A DNA stretch of 64,000 bases from Flavonifractor sp. An82 (GCF_002159265.1 NZ_NFHG01000007.1:1-64000), one strand, 5' to 3'; shown: positions 17,130-27,677, counted from the stretch's first letter. A program made the numbers and translations. Notes: a model not told the origin generated them from the sequence alone.

Positions 17130-18305
17130 CTATTTTGTTCCAACGTAGGACCGGTCCAGCTGGAGCACCACATAGCAGCCGGGTACCACCCGGCGCACGG
17201 TATCTGTGATGCGCTGCCGCACCTCCTCGTCTGTGAGGCGGCAGCGGTGGGGCACCACCACGTCAAAGATCAGGTTGGAGTGCTGGGGGCCACGGGTCAG
17301 GCGGAAGTCGTGGATGCTCATATCCGGGTCGATCTCCCGGACCAGCTCCGCCACCTGCTCCCGCAGCCGGGCCACCTCGCTGTCCCCGGTGGCGATGGGG
17401 TCCATATGGACGGTGGTCTCAATGCCGAACTTCTCCTGGATCTCCCGCTCGATGTGGTCGATGGCGTCGTGGGCGTCCATGATGTCCTTGTCCTCGGGCA
17501 CCTCGGCGTGGAAGGAACACATCCGCCGGCCGGGGCCGTAGTCGTGGATCACCAGGTCGTGCATCCCCACCACCTGCTCATGGGAGAGCACCAGCTGCTG
17601 GATGGCCTTCACCAGCTCCGGCTCGGGGGCGGTGCCCAGCAGCGGATTAAGGGTGTCCTTGGCGGCCCCCCAGCCAGCCCGCAGGATGAAGATAGCCACC
17701 ACCACACCAATCCAGCCGTCAATGCTCACCTGGGCAAAGTGGCCGATCAGGGTGCCCGCCAGCACGGCGGAGGTGGCCACCACGTCGGACAGGGAGTCGG
17801 CGGCGGTAGCCTCCATGGCCGCCGAGTTGATGCGCCTGCCCAGCTTCCGGTTGAAGAGGCACATCCACAGCTTGACCAGAATGGAACAGATCAGGATGAT
17901 CACCGTCACCAGGGAGAAGGCCACCTCCTCCGGCCGGATGATCTTCTCAATGGAGGTCTTGCCCAGCTCCACACCCACCATCAGAATGAGCAGGGAGACC
18001 AGCAGGCCCGCCAGATACTCGATACGGCCGTGGCCGAAGGGGTGTCCGTCATCCGCCTTCTGCCCCGCCAGCTTGAAGCCCACCAGCGTGACCACCGAGG
18101 AGCCGGCGTCAGACAGGTTGTTGAAGGCGTCGGCCGTTACGGCGATGGAGCCGGTCAGTACACCGGCAAAGAATTTCCCCAGCGACAGCAGGAGATTGAG
18201 AAAAATACCCACGCCGCCGGACATCACGCCGTAGCGCTCCCGCACCGCCGGGTCCTGTACGTTCTCATGGTCCCGTACCAAATGCCGGACCAGAAAATCC
18301 GTCAT
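17130..18305 (-). CDS. cation diffusion facilitator metal exporter
   Basis: A proton-coupled divalent metal exporter (zinc, iron, manganese or similar) of the CDF family. About six membrane helices occupy residues 25-215. The metal-site motifs lie in TADAFNNLSDAGSS (helix 2) and TAADSLSDV (helix 5), and HPFGHGRIEYLAG is typical. The cytoplasmic C-terminal domain (about 215-310, HDLVIHDYGPG) is followed by an extra segment of about 80 residues with an additional ferredoxin-like half (SIHDFRLTRGPQHSNLIFDV). That makes the protein longer (391 residues) than minimal members. The ATG at 18305 follows GGAGGG; the frame to 18326 has no site. It is monocistronic with a good promoter. Confidence 0.9.
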   Translation of the reverse strand: MTDFLVRHLVRDHENVQDPAVRERYGVMSGGVGIFLNLLLSLGKFFAGVLTGSIAVTADAFNNLSDAGSSVVTLVGFKLAGQKADDGHPFGHGRIEYLAGLLVSLLILMVGVELGKTSIEKIIRPEEVAFSLVTVIILICSILVKLWMCLFNRKLGRRINSAAMEATAADSLSDVVATSAVLAGTLIGHFAQVSIDGWIGVVVAIFILRAGWGAAKDTLNPLLGTAPEPELVKAIQQLVLSHEQVVGMHDLVIHDYGPGRRMCSFHAEVPEDKDIMDAHDAIDHIEREIQEKFGIETTVHMDPIATGDSEVARLREQVAELVREIDPDMSIHDFRLTRGPQHSNLIFDVVVPHRCRLTDEEVRQRITDTVRRVVPGCYVVLQLDRSYVGTK

Positions 18306-18340
18306 ATATGTCCCTCCAAATTCCAAAACAGATTCTAATC

Positions 18341-18369
18341 ATTATCCCACGGAAGTACTCCAACGTCAA
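18341..18369 (-). promoter_or_regulatory. promoter of the CDF transporter gene
   Basis: TTGACG and GATAAT with a 17-base spacer on the minus strand, ending about 35 bases before the ATG. Confidence 0.65.
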
Positions 18370-18410
18370 GCCGTCGACCCTTCTTCCGCCATGATCTTAC
18401 CTATTATAAT

Positions 18411-18442
18411 AAATAAGGAGCGGCGCATGACTGCGCCGCTCC
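18411..18442 (-). terminator. terminator after the orphan kinase gene
   Basis: Stem GGAGCGGCGCA/TGCGCCGCTCC with a 4-base loop. On the minus strand it is followed by TTATTTATT. It separates the kinase-like gene from the CDF gene. Confidence 0.75.
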
Positions 18443-18457
18443 TGCGTCTTGCTGCCT

Positions 18458-19246
18458 TTATTCCAGATCCGCCGGGAGAAAAGCCTCATAGGGCAGTACG
18501 GCGGACAGCTCCACCATCAGGTCGGAGAACCCTCCCGACCGGTCCCAGTCCGCCCGTGGCGTGCGCAGCACGCCGCCTTCGGTTGGGCGGATGGGCAGAG
18601 ACACCACCGCCCGGGACCCACGGTCCTCCCGCTGTTCAAATACGATGGTACCGCCGTGAAGGGAAGCGATGCGCCGGGCTACCCGCAGCCCCAGCCCCAG
18701 GCCCTCCGGCCGGTACAGCAGGCTCTCCTTCTCTGTCTCATCGGGGGGAAGCAGTCCGGGGCCGTCGTCCCAAACGGTGAGCACCGCCCGGTCCTCCCGC
18801 ACCGCCAGGCGCAGGCCGGTGTGTCCGCCCTTCCCCGCCGCCCGGAAGGAATTGGAGATGAGACCCAGCAGCATCCGCCGCAGCTGGACCCCGTCCCCGG
18901 TGGTGATCAGGCTGCCCTTCTCCTCCTCATAGGAGAATTCCAGTCCCGCCTGCTTTGCCAGAGAGGCCACCTGTTCTCCCAGGGTGCGGCACAGCCCCGC
19001 CAGATCCAGGCTGCCCGGCTCCACCTTCACTTCCTCCTCCGGCAGCTGAAGGTACTCCAGATTGCCCAGCATGCGCATCATGCGGTACATGCTCTGGTGA
19101 AGGATGGCCAGATAGGGCTCGTACTGCTCCCCCGCCTTTTCCTGTACCACCGGCGTCAGCAGCTGGACCGCCGCCGCCAGATTGTTCATCTGCTCCCGGA
19201 ACTGCTCCACCAGCAGCAGTCCCAGGTCCTCGGAAACAGGCTCCAT
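18458..19246 (-). CDS. cytoplasmic histidine-kinase-like ATPase, orphan
   Basis: A 262-residue protein with a dimerisation-like helical N-terminus (EQFREQMNNLAAAVQLL) and a HATPase domain. The ATPase domain has an N box (LGLISNSFRAAG), a G1 box (WDDGPGLL) and a G2 box (GLGLGLRVARRIASLHGG). There is no membrane segment, no sensor domain and no nearby response regulator. The dimerisation helix has a histidine only in the LHQSMYRMMRMLGNLEYLQ stretch, so its phospho-acceptor is uncertain. It has its own promoter and terminator. It could be an orphan kinase, a phosphotransfer partner of another system, or an ATP-dependent switch. Confidence 0.75.
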   Translation of the reverse strand: MEPVSEDLGLLLVEQFREQMNNLAAAVQLLTPVVQEKAGEQYEPYLAILHQSMYRMMRMLGNLEYLQLPEEEVKVEPGSLDLAGLCRTLGEQVASLAKQAGLEFSYEEEKGSLITTGDGVQLRRMLLGLISNSFRAAGKGGHTGLRLAVREDRAVLTVWDDGPGLLPPDETEKESLLYRPEGLGLGLRVARRIASLHGGTIVFEQREDRGSRAVVSLPIRPTEGGVLRTPRADWDRSGGFSDLMVELSAVLPYEAFLPADLE

Positions 19247-19293
19247 CCGTCCATCTCCCCTTCCTGCGCCCCAGAGGGGCTATAATCAAAGTC

Positions 19294-19322
19294 AGTATAG
19301 CAAATATTTTGTCGAATCTCAA
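19294..19322 (-). promoter_or_regulatory. promoter of the orphan kinase gene
   Basis: TTGAGA and TATACT on the minus strand with a 17-base spacer and an extended -10 (TGC). Confidence 0.65.
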
Positions 19323-19416
19323 GAAATAAGGTCGTATAACGTCGAAACTGCCACGTTTACCGATAACCCACGCATAAATTTATACAGTTTCCCCAGTAAG
19401 TTTTGCATTTTTCCTC

Positions 19417-20518
<1,102 letters not shown>

Positions 20519-20537
20519 GTTACTTGAAACCGAAAAA

Positions 20538-20567
20538 GGGACGCTGCATCCGCAGCGTCCCTTTTTT
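20538..20567 (+). terminator. gapA terminator (bidirectional)
   Basis: GGGACGCTGC/GCAGCGTCCC with a 4-base loop, then TTTTTT on the plus strand. AAAAA precedes it, so it can also end the opposing pyridoxal kinase transcript. Confidence 0.9.
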
Positions 20568-20592
20568 CTGTCTGTCTTTTTCAAACAAGCGC

Positions 20593-21432
20593 TTATACCA
20601 GCTCTTTCAGCAGGGGCTCGAACTGAACCCCCTCCACCGGCGGGGTGCCCACCTTCAGGGTATGGGCCACACACCGCTGGACAAAGCTCACCGCCTGCTC
20701 CACAGACCCGGGCAGCTCATCCCCCCGCATGAGGGCGCCCAGCAGCACGCTGGCAAAGAGGTCCCCGGTGCCGGGGAAGTGGGCGGGCTCCTGGTGGGCC
20801 ATCACAAAGCCGGTGGTGCTGGTGATGCGGTCAAAATACCCCGCGCCCACCTGGCCCTCCCTCAGGCTGATGCCGGTGAGCACCACCGAGCGCCTGCCCT
20901 CCAGGCTCAGCCGCTCCAGCCAGGTCCGGATGCCCCCCTCCTGGGTGGGACGGCTGGCATAGTCCTCCTCCAGCAGCAGGGCGGCCTCCGTCCAGTTGGG
21001 GGTGATGCAGTCGGCCCCATCGGCCAGCTCCCGCATTTTGGCGCACAACTCCGGAGTGCAGGTGCGGTAGGGCTTGCCGTGATCCCCCATTACCGGGTCC
21101 ACCAGCACCCGGGTGTTGGCTCCCCGGAACTGCTGATAGAAACCCTCGATGATCCGGATCTGGTCCGGTGAGCCTAAAAATCCGCTGTAGATGGCGTCAA
21201 ATTCCACTCCCAACTCCGCCCAGTGAGCAGCAGTCCGCTCCATCTGGTCAGTCAGGTCCAGAAAGGTGGCCTTGTCGCTAGGCGGGAAGGCAGTATGGGC
21301 GGAGAGGCTGGCGGTGAGCAAGGGGCAGCACTGGCTCCCCATGGCGGACAGCACCGGCAACACCACTGTTAGGGAGCAGCGGCCGAAACCTGAAATATCC
21401 TGTATGGCAGCAATCCGGGGCGCAGCTTTCAT
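20593..21432 (-). CDS. pdxY: pyridoxal/pyridoxamine kinase
   Basis: Ribokinase-fold kinase that phosphorylates B6 vitamers for salvage. The 279-residue protein starts RIAAIQDISGFGRCSLTVVLP, the family signature for the substrate site. It has VLVDPVMGDHGK in the middle, DCITPNWTEAALLL, and the anion-hole motif HFPGTGDLFASVL with catalytic aspartate. The frame extends to 21624, but the ATG at 21432 has GGGAGGATTC upstream and matches the family start. It is convergent with gapA and shares its terminator. The symbol is chosen by family likeness; the pdxK name would fit as well. Confidence 0.88.
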   Translation of the reverse strand: MKAAPRIAAIQDISGFGRCSLTVVLPVLSAMGSQCCPLLTASLSAHTAFPPSDKATFLDLTDQMERTAAHWAELGVEFDAIYSGFLGSPDQIRIIEGFYQQFRGANTRVLVDPVMGDHGKPYRTCTPELCAKMRELADGADCITPNWTEAALLLEEDYASRPTQEGGIRTWLERLSLEGRRSVVLTGISLREGQVGAGYFDRITSTTGFVMAHQEPAHFPGTGDLFASVLLGALMRGDELPGSVEQAVSFVQRCVAHTLKVGTPPVEGVQFEPLLKELV

Positions 21433-21528
21433 GGTCTGAATCCTCCCGAAACAGTATTTTCGTCGATTTATTATAATGCGTCCGGAACAAAGCCGCAAGT
21501 CAAACCCACCGGAATTGTGCCGGAGGAA

Positions 21529-21557
21529 TTGACTTTTCCCCCTGCCGATGCTAAACT
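21529..21557 (+). promoter_or_regulatory. promoter of tRNA-Leu
   Basis: TTGACT and TAAACT with a 17-base spacer, ending 15 bases before the tRNA. Confidence 0.7.
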
Positions 21558-21572
21558 GATACAAGTATTTCT

Positions 21573-21657
21573 GCGGGCATGATGGAATTGGTAGACATGC
21601 GAGATTTAGGTTCTCGTGCTTCACGGCGTTGGGGTTCGAGTCCCCATGCCCGCACCA
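21573..21657 (+). tRNA. tRNA-Leu(UAG)
   Basis: An 85-base class II tRNA. The acceptor stem GCGGGCA pairs with TGCCCGC, and CCA is encoded. The anticodon stem CGAGA/TCTCG encloses the loop TTTAGGT, giving anticodon UAG. A long variable arm (TGCTTCACGGCGT) and T arm GGGGTTCGAGTCCCC follow. The sequence continues into the aminopeptidase leader with no terminator, so co-transcription is likely. Confidence 0.95.
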
Positions 21658-21726
21658 CCCGCCGCGGACGCCACAGCGTTCGCGGCTTCTTTATTCGCAC
21701 ATTGTCTGTACAGGAGGTTACACAAT

Positions 21727-23028
21727 ATGGATACGCTTCATCAACTGATGCATTTTATTGCCGGCAGCCCCAGCCCCTACCATGCGGTGCATAGCGCCGC
21801 CGCCCTGCTGGAGCAGGCGGGCTTTGCCCGGCTGGAGGAGTGCGCCCCCTGGACTCTGGAGTTGGGCAAGGGCTACTACACCACCCGCAACCAGAGCAGC
21901 CTCATCGCCTTCCGCCTGCCCAGGGAGACGGTCACCGGCTGGCGGATGACCGCTGCCCACAGCGACTCCCCCACCTTTTACATCAAGGGCGACGTACTGG
22001 AGGGGGACAAGCGCTACCTCCGCCTGTCCGCCGAAGGCTACGGCGGCATGAACTGCGCCTCCTGGCTGGACCGGCCCCTTACCGTGGCGGGCCGGGCGGT
22101 GGTCAAGACCGCCCAGGGTGTGGAGAGCCGCCTGGTCTACCTGGACCGTGACCTGCTCACCATCCCCAGCCTGGCCATCCACCAGCAGCGGGACGTCAAT
22201 AAGGGCCACGACTACAACGCCCAGAAGGACATGCAGCCCCTGTACGGTCTGGCGGACTCTCCCTCCCTCACCCAGCTGGTGGCGGAGGAATTGCAGGTGT
22301 CCCCCGAGGACATTCTGGCCACCGATCTCACCCTCTGCCCCCGGCAGCAGCCGGTGGTGCTGGGCCCCGCCGGGGAGCTGTTCCAGGCTCCCCGCATCGA
22401 CGATCTGGCCTGCGCCTATGCCACCCTGGAGGGCTTCCTTACCGCCCAGACCATGGACAGCACCGGCCACATCTACTGTCTCTTTGACAACGAGGAGGTG
22501 GGCAGCGGCACCCGCCAGGGCGCCCTCAGCTCCTTCCTGCCCGACGTGCTGTCCCGGATCGCCCATGGGATGGCTCTGGATCCCCAGCAGGTCCGGCAGG
22601 CCCTGGCCGGCAGCATGCTGCTCAGCGCTGACAACGGCCACGCTGTCCATCCCAACTTCACCGAGAAGGCCGATCCGGCCAACAGGGTCTATCCCAACGG
22701 CGGCGTAGTGGTCAAGCTGTCCGCCAACCAGAAGTACACCACCACCGGCCTTACCGCCGGCCTGTTCAAGGCAATCTGCCGGCAGGCCGGGGTTCCGGTC
22801 CAGGTCTTTGCCAACCGGGCGGACGAGCCCGGCGGCTCCACCCTGGGCAATCTGCTGAGCCAGGCAGTCAGCATCCCCATGGTGGACATCGGTATGGCCC
22901 AGCTGGCCATGCATTCTGCCGTGGAGACCGCCGGCAGCCAGGACCCCGCCTACATGGCTCAGGCCTGCACCGCGTTCTTCCAGACTCAGTTTGTCCTCAC
23001 TGCCGACGGCATCTATCAGTTTGCATAA
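21727..23028 (+). CDS. M18 family aminopeptidase
   Basis: Zinc-dependent cytoplasmic aminopeptidase, 433 residues, probably removing acidic or other N-terminal residues from peptides. Metal and catalytic motifs are visible: TAAHSDSPTFYIK (first ligand histidine), RIDDLAC (bridging aspartate), CLFDNEEVGSGT (catalytic and ligand glutamates) and the late DIGMAQLAMHS with a ligand histidine. The start at 21727 (MDTLHQLMHFI) follows AGGAGGTTACACAAT; the same frame extends upstream through the tRNA and is not real there. A terminator lies immediately after the stop. Confidence 0.93.
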   Translation: MDTLHQLMHFIAGSPSPYHAVHSAAALLEQAGFARLEECAPWTLELGKGYYTTRNQSSLIAFRLPRETVTGWRMTAAHSDSPTFYIKGDVLEGDKRYLRLSAEGYGGMNCASWLDRPLTVAGRAVVKTAQGVESRLVYLDRDLLTIPSLAIHQQRDVNKGHDYNAQKDMQPLYGLADSPSLTQLVAEELQVSPEDILATDLTLCPRQQPVVLGPAGELFQAPRIDDLACAYATLEGFLTAQTMDSTGHIYCLFDNEEVGSGTRQGALSSFLPDVLSRIAHGMALDPQQVRQALAGSMLLSADNGHAVHPNFTEKADPANRVYPNGGVVVKLSANQKYTTTGLTAGLFKAICRQAGVPVQVFANRADEPGGSTLGNLLSQAVSIPMVDIGMAQLAMHSAVETAGSQDPAYMAQACTAFFQTQFVLTADGIYQFA

Positions 23029-23035
23029 GTATTCT

Positions 23036-23068
23036 GCTGCGGACCGACAACGGTCCGCAGCTTTTTTT
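23036..23068 (+). terminator. terminator of the aminopeptidase gene
   Basis: GCTGCGGACCG/CGGTCCGCAGC with loop ACAA, followed by seven T. Confidence 0.9.
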
Positions 23069-23196
23069 ATCTCATACCCCCGCGGGGATTGAGTCCGCCG
23101 GGGCAACATGTTATAATATGATATATTCCTACAAATTATTTCTCAAATTCCATCGTTATCCGTACTTTTTCACCAATTTTTAGGGGGTGTCGTCTT

Positions 23197-23898
23197 ATGG
23201 CAGGCGTCCGGCTGGAGCACGTGTCCCGGGAGTATATTATGGGAAAAACGGTGATCAAGGCTGTGGACGACATCAGCTTTACCATCCCCGAGGGCAAGTA
23301 CACCATCATTCTGGGGGCCAGCGGCGCGGGAAAATCCACGGTGCTCAATATTCTGGGCGGCATGGACTCCCCCACCGGCGGCAAGGTCTTCGTCAACGAC
23401 AAGGAGATCTCCGGATTCAATAAACGCCAGCTCACCCAGTACCGCCGGGAGAGCATCGGCTTTGTGTTCCAGTTCTATAACCTGATGCCCAACTTAACCG
23501 TGGAGGAGAACGTGGAGCTGGCCAGCCAGATCTGTCCCAATCCCCTGGACACCCGGGAGGTATTGCAGATGGTGGGACTGGATGACCGGCGGCGGAACTT
23601 CCCCGCCCAGTGCTCCGGCGGCGAACAGCAGCGGGGGGCCATCGCCCGAGCCCTGGCAAAAAATCCCGATGTGCTGCTGTGCGACGAGCCCACCGGCGCT
23701 CTGGACTACGTGACGGGCAAGTCCATCCTGGCCCTGTTGTACGACCTGTGCAAGCAGAGCAAAAAGACAGTGGTGGTGGTCACCCACAACGGCGCTCTGG
23801 CGCCCACTGCCGACGTGCTCATCCGCATGAAGAGCGGTAAGATTGAGTCCTTTGAGGAAAATCCCAACCCGGTGCCGGTACAGGAGCTGGAGTGGTAG
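23197..23898 (+). CDS. ABC transporter ATP-binding protein (MacB/LolD type)
   Basis: ATPase subunit of a MacB-like exporter, 233 residues. It shows Walker [10 protein letters not shown], a Q-loop in [14 protein letters not shown], and the signature [15 protein letters not shown] with an unusual G where V is common. Walker [12 protein letters not shown] and the H-loop VVVTHNG follow. The ATG follows AGGGGGTG. Its stop is one base from the permease start, so this is the first gene of an ATPase-permease-adaptor operon. The substrate is unknown. Confidence 0.92.
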   Translation: MAGVRLEHVSREYIMGKTVIKAVDDISFTIPEGKYTIILGASGAGKSTVLNILGGMDSPTGGKVFVNDKEISGFNKRQLTQYRRESIGFVFQFYNLMPNLTVEENVELASQICPNPLDTREVLQMVGLDDRRRNFPAQCSGGEQQRGAIARALAKNPDVLLCDEPTGALDYVTGKSILALLYDLCKQSKKTVVVVTHNGALAPTADVLIRMKSGKIESFEENPNPVPVQELEW

Positions 23899-23899
23899 C

Positions 23900-26209
23900 A
23901 TGATCTGGAAGAATTTTTTCCGCGACCTGCGGCGCACCGCCTCCCGGCTGATCTCGGTGAGCATCATCACCATGATCGCCGTGGTGGTGTACACCGGTCT
24001 CAGCGGAATCATTTATAATGTAGACCGGATTATGGGGGACTATTACGACGCCCAGAACGTGGCCGACTACTGGATCTCCGGCTCCGGACTGGATCAGGCC
24101 GACTGCCGGGAACTGGCGGCCATCCAGGGGATCACAGGGGTGCAGCCCCGGGTGGTGCTGGACGCCGAGGACCGGCATGACAGCGACCTGACCCTCACTC
24201 TCTACGGCGTGGCCGACTTCTCCATCAACACTCCCTATGTGGTGGAGGGCTCCCTGCCTCAGAACAGCCGGGAGATCTTCCTCAGCGACGGGTACGCCGC
24301 CGCCCACGGGCTGGAGGTGGGGGACTGGTATGAGATCACACTCACCGGTCTGGGCATCCACCTGCGGCTCCAGATCTGCGGGATCGGCAAGGACCCGGAG
24401 TGCCTCTACAACATCAACGCCACCAACCCCTCCCCCGATCTGTCCCGCTTTGCCTTCGCCTATGTGGACGAGGAGGTGCTCAGCGGGGTGATGGGGGCCA
24501 ACCAATATACCCAGATCTGCATCACCACCGCCAACGACGTGCCCCCCTCCGCCCTTCGCACCGCCATTGACGAGGTGCTGGGCACCAAGGTGGTCAACAT
24601 TCTGGCCCTGGAGGACAACCAGCCCGCCTACTCCCTCATGGAGAGCAAGGACAATCTGGTGCCCATCCTCACCTTCTTCCCCACCCTGTTCTTCCTGTGC
24701 GCCGTGCTGATGATGGTGAGCACCATGAACCGGCTGATCGAAAATGCCCGCATGGATATCGGCACCTTCAAGGCCCTGGGCTACGACGACCGCACCATTC
24801 TCATCTACTACCTGCTCCACGCCCTGCTGGTCGTGGTAGTAGGCTTCCCCATCGGCGCCTTTCTGGGCAAATATATCGCCGCCCTCATTGTGTGGACCAT
24901 CGCCACCGGCTGTGACCTGCCCTCCTATACCATCGTCCATGACTTTGCCGCCTGGGGTCGGGCAGCGGGGCTCACCGCCCTGTGCTGTCTGGGCAGCGCC
25001 TGGCTGGTGGCCCGCTCCCTGCTGAAGGAGAGCCCCGCCCAGTGCATGCGCCCCAAGCCCCCCAAAAACGCCAAAACTGTTCTGCTGGAACGGATCGGTC
25101 CCCTGTGGCGGCGGCTGGGCTTCAACACCAAGTACATCATCCGCAACACCTTCCGCAACAAGGTGCGGATGCTCACCTGTATTGTAGGCATCGCCTTCTG
25201 CATGGCCCTGGTCTTTATGGCCTTCGCCATCAAGGACTCCATGGACACCTACTCCGACGCTCTGGCCCAGAATCAGAACAAATACGATGTAATGGCCAGT
25301 CTGAACAGCTCAGTGACCGAATCCCAGTACGCCCGGCTCATCAACGCCCCCGGCGTCACCGGGGCGGAGCTGGAGATGTCCACCGCCTGCTGGATGTACA
25401 CCGACGACCAGCGGGTCACCTCCACCCTGACCGTAACGGAGGACACAGTCTCCCTTCACCTGTACGACCCCTACGCCTCCGGCTCTCTCACCCTGCCGGA
25501 GGACGGGCTGGTGCTGGAGCAGGCCCTGGCCGACGAGCTGGGTGTAGAGGAGGGAGATGTCATTACCCTTCGTTTTACCGGAGATAATCATTACTATACG
25601 TTAAGAATAGCGGAGGTCAACCGCTGCGTCAGCGGCGCCTATGTGAGCCGCAGCCTGTGGCGGGACCTGGGGAAGGGCTACTCTCCCACCGCCGCCTATC
25701 TCACCACCGGGGACGCCGCCGCGCTGGAACGGGAGCTGGACCGCTACGATTTTGTGGACGGCTGGCAGAGCCGGGAGGCGGTCACCGCCGCGGCGGTGGA
25801 GAAGATGACCAATACCTCCATGGTGGTGTACATCCTCATCGTCTTTGGTGGCGGGCTGGCCTGTATCGTCATCTATAACCTGGGCATCATGAGCTTCTAT
25901 GAACAGATCCGCAGCCTGGCCACCCTGATGGTGCTGGGCTTCCATGAGAAGGAAATCAAGAAATTACAACTCAGTGAAAATCTGATCTTCGCCGGGGCGG
26001 GCATCCTTTGCGGCATCCCGCTGGGCATCGCACTGGACCGTTTTCTGATCTTGTCCATTACCGCCATGCCACTGGAGGTGGTCATCACCCCCATGGCCAT
26101 CGGCCTGTCCTGCGCGGTGACCATGGGCTTTGCCCTGGGGGTCAATGTCATCATCGGTCGGAAAATGCGGGAGATCGATATGTTGGGCGCGCTCAAGAGC
26201 GTGGAATAG
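23900..26209 (+). CDS. ABC transporter permease with two FtsX domains
   Basis: A 769-residue permease of the LolE/FtsX superfamily. An N-terminal membrane helix (LISVSIITMIAVVVYTGLSG) is followed by a large extracytoplasmic domain of about 230 residues. Three helices with the FtsX pattern (MDIGTFKALGYDDRTILIYYLL) come next. A second copy of the same plan starts with FRNKVRMLTCIVGIAF near residue 425 and ends with SLATLMVLGFHEKEIKKLQL. The start codon is one base after the ATPase stop. Such double-FtsX permeases drive mechanical export or extraction at the membrane; the cargo here is unknown. Confidence 0.88.
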   Translation: MIWKNFFRDLRRTASRLISVSIITMIAVVVYTGLSGIIYNVDRIMGDYYDAQNVADYWISGSGLDQADCRELAAIQGITGVQPRVVLDAEDRHDSDLTLTLYGVADFSINTPYVVEGSLPQNSREIFLSDGYAAAHGLEVGDWYEITLTGLGIHLRLQICGIGKDPECLYNINATNPSPDLSRFAFAYVDEEVLSGVMGANQYTQICITTANDVPPSALRTAIDEVLGTKVVNILALEDNQPAYSLMESKDNLVPILTFFPTLFFLCAVLMMVSTMNRLIENARMDIGTFKALGYDDRTILIYYLLHALLVVVVGFPIGAFLGKYIAALIVWTIATGCDLPSYTIVHDFAAWGRAAGLTALCCLGSAWLVARSLLKESPAQCMRPKPPKNAKTVLLERIGPLWRRLGFNTKYIIRNTFRNKVRMLTCIVGIAFCMALVFMAFAIKDSMDTYSDALAQNQNKYDVMASLNSSVTESQYARLINAPGVTGAELEMSTACWMYTDDQRVTSTLTVTEDTVSLHLYDPYASGSLTLPEDGLVLEQALADELGVEEGDVITLRFTGDNHYYTLRIAEVNRCVSGAYVSRSLWRDLGKGYSPTAAYLTTGDAAALERELDRYDFVDGWQSREAVTAAAVEKMTNTSMVVYILIVFGGGLACIVIYNLGIMSFYEQIRSLATLMVLGFHEKEIKKLQLSENLIFAGAGILCGIPLGIALDRFLILSITAMPLEVVITPMAIGLSCAVTMGFALGVNVIIGRKMREIDMLGALKSVE

Positions 26210-26228
26210 CACACGGGGGTGTATTTGT

Positions 26229-27677
26229 ATGAAAGCTGTATTCCGGCGGCGTGGAGCCGCCCTGTGTACCGTCCTCGGTCTGCTTCTGCTGGCCGGCTGC
26301 TCCGGCGGGAACAAAGACGAATACCGCACCGTAAATCCGGATGTGGGACCGGTGGAATACCGAGTGGAGGATACAGGCACGGTGACCTACGCCGACAACT
26401 ACACCATCGTTCCCACCGTCAGCGGCACGGTGGAGTCCTGCACCTTTGCCGAGGGGGACACCGTGACGGAGGGCCAGGTGCTGTACACCATCGACTCCAG
26501 CTCCCTGGAGGACCAGATCGAGCAGGCCCAGCTGTCCCTGGACAGCGCCCAGGCCTCCCTGAGTCAGGCCCAGGCGGCCTGCGCCGACCTGTCGGTGGTA
26601 TCCCACGCTTCGGGCACCGTTACGGCAGTCAACGTCCATGTGGGCGACATGATCTCCTCCGGCACGCCGGTGGCCCAGGTGGTGGACAATGTAAACCTGA
26701 AGCTCACCGTTCCCTTCTCCCTGGAGAACGCCAAGTTCCTGACACCGGGAGCCGCCGCCCTTATCTCCTTCCCCGGCATGGCGGACACCCTGCCCGGCAA
26801 GGTAGTGCGGGTGTATGACACGCCGGTGGCTCTCAGCGGCAGCCGCACCGGCGTCAACGTGGAATTCTCCTTCCAGAATCCGGGCACATTGACCAACGAG
26901 ACCACCGCCACGGCCTCGGTGGGCGGGATGCAGTGCATGGAGGCGGGCATCATTTCCTACGGCACCGAGCAGTCCATTTACGCCGCCCAGTCGGGCCAGG
27001 TGATCTCCCTTTCCATTCAGGAGGGACAAACCGTCTCCTCCGGCCAGACGGTGTGCACCCTGAAGAACGACAGCCTCACCAACTCGGTCACCAACGCCCA
27101 GATTCAGGTCCGCTCGGCCCAGACCAGCCTGTCCCAGCTGGAGGACCAGCGGGAGGATTACACCATCACCGCCCCGGTGGACGGTACCATCCTCAGCCGC
27201 ACCGCCAAGGAGGGGGATCTGGCCTCCGCCGGCAATCCCATGGCGGTGCTGGCCCAGCCGGAGGCCCTGTGCGTCCACGCCAGCATCGACGAGCAGTACA
27301 TCGACCGGGTGGGAACCGGTCAGAGCGTGTCCATCACCTTCACCACCGATACCGGCGAGCAGCGCACCTATGAGGGCTCGGTCCGCCGGGTGGAGGAGAC
27401 CGGCGTAACCTCCGGCGGCGTCACCGACTACACCGTGGAGATCGCCCTGGAGAACACCGAGGGTCTGCGGGACGGCATGAACGTGTCGGTATCCATCCTC
27501 ACCGAGGGCAAGGATGACTGCCTGCGGGTGCCTGTGAAGGCGGTGGACGGCGACACCGTTCAGGTACTGCGAAACGGGAAAGTAGAGACCGTCACCGTGG
27601 AGACCGGCATGGTGGGCAGCCAGTATGTGGAGATCCTGTCCGGCATCACAGAAGAGGACACCATCGTGCTGCCGTAA
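26229..27677 (+). CDS. HlyD/MacA-like membrane-fusion lipoprotein
   Basis: Periplasmic-adaptor-type protein of 482 residues with a lipoprotein signal (LLLLAGCSGGNKDE, lipobox LAGC, cysteine near residue 22). It contains two biotinyl-lipoyl-like segments (GTVESCTFAEGDTVTEGQVL and GQVISLSIQEGQTVSSGQTV), helical hairpins between them, and a beta-barrel region. The start at 26229 follows GGGGGTG and lies 19 bases after the permease stop. In a Gram-positive cell it would act outside the membrane as partner of the ABC exporter. The tandem arrangement of two lipoyl halves is unusual and may reflect internal duplication. Confidence 0.85.
   Translation: MKAVFRRRGAALCTVLGLLLLAGCSGGNKDEYRTVNPDVGPVEYRVEDTGTVTYADNYTIVPTVSGTVESCTFAEGDTVTEGQVLYTIDSSSLEDQIEQAQLSLDSAQASLSQAQAACADLSVVSHASGTVTAVNVHVGDMISSGTPVAQVVDNVNLKLTVPFSLENAKFLTPGAAALISFPGMADTLPGKVVRVYDTPVALSGSRTGVNVEFSFQNPGTLTNETTATASVGGMQCMEAGIISYGTEQSIYAAQSGQVISLSIQEGQTVSSGQTVCTLKNDSLTNSVTNAQIQVRSAQTSLSQLEDQREDYTITAPVDGTILSRTAKEGDLASAGNPMAVLAQPEALCVHASIDEQYIDRVGTGQSVSITFTTDTGEQRTYEGSVRRVEETGVTSGGVTDYTVEIALENTEGLRDGMNVSVSILTEGKDDCLRVPVKAVDGDTVQVLRNGKVETVTVETGMVGSQYVEILSGITEEDTIVLP

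Noticed and set aside
21616-21726. Upstream extension of the aminopeptidase frame
   Set aside because: It runs through the tRNA-Leu gene; the ATG at 21727 has a strong ribosome site.
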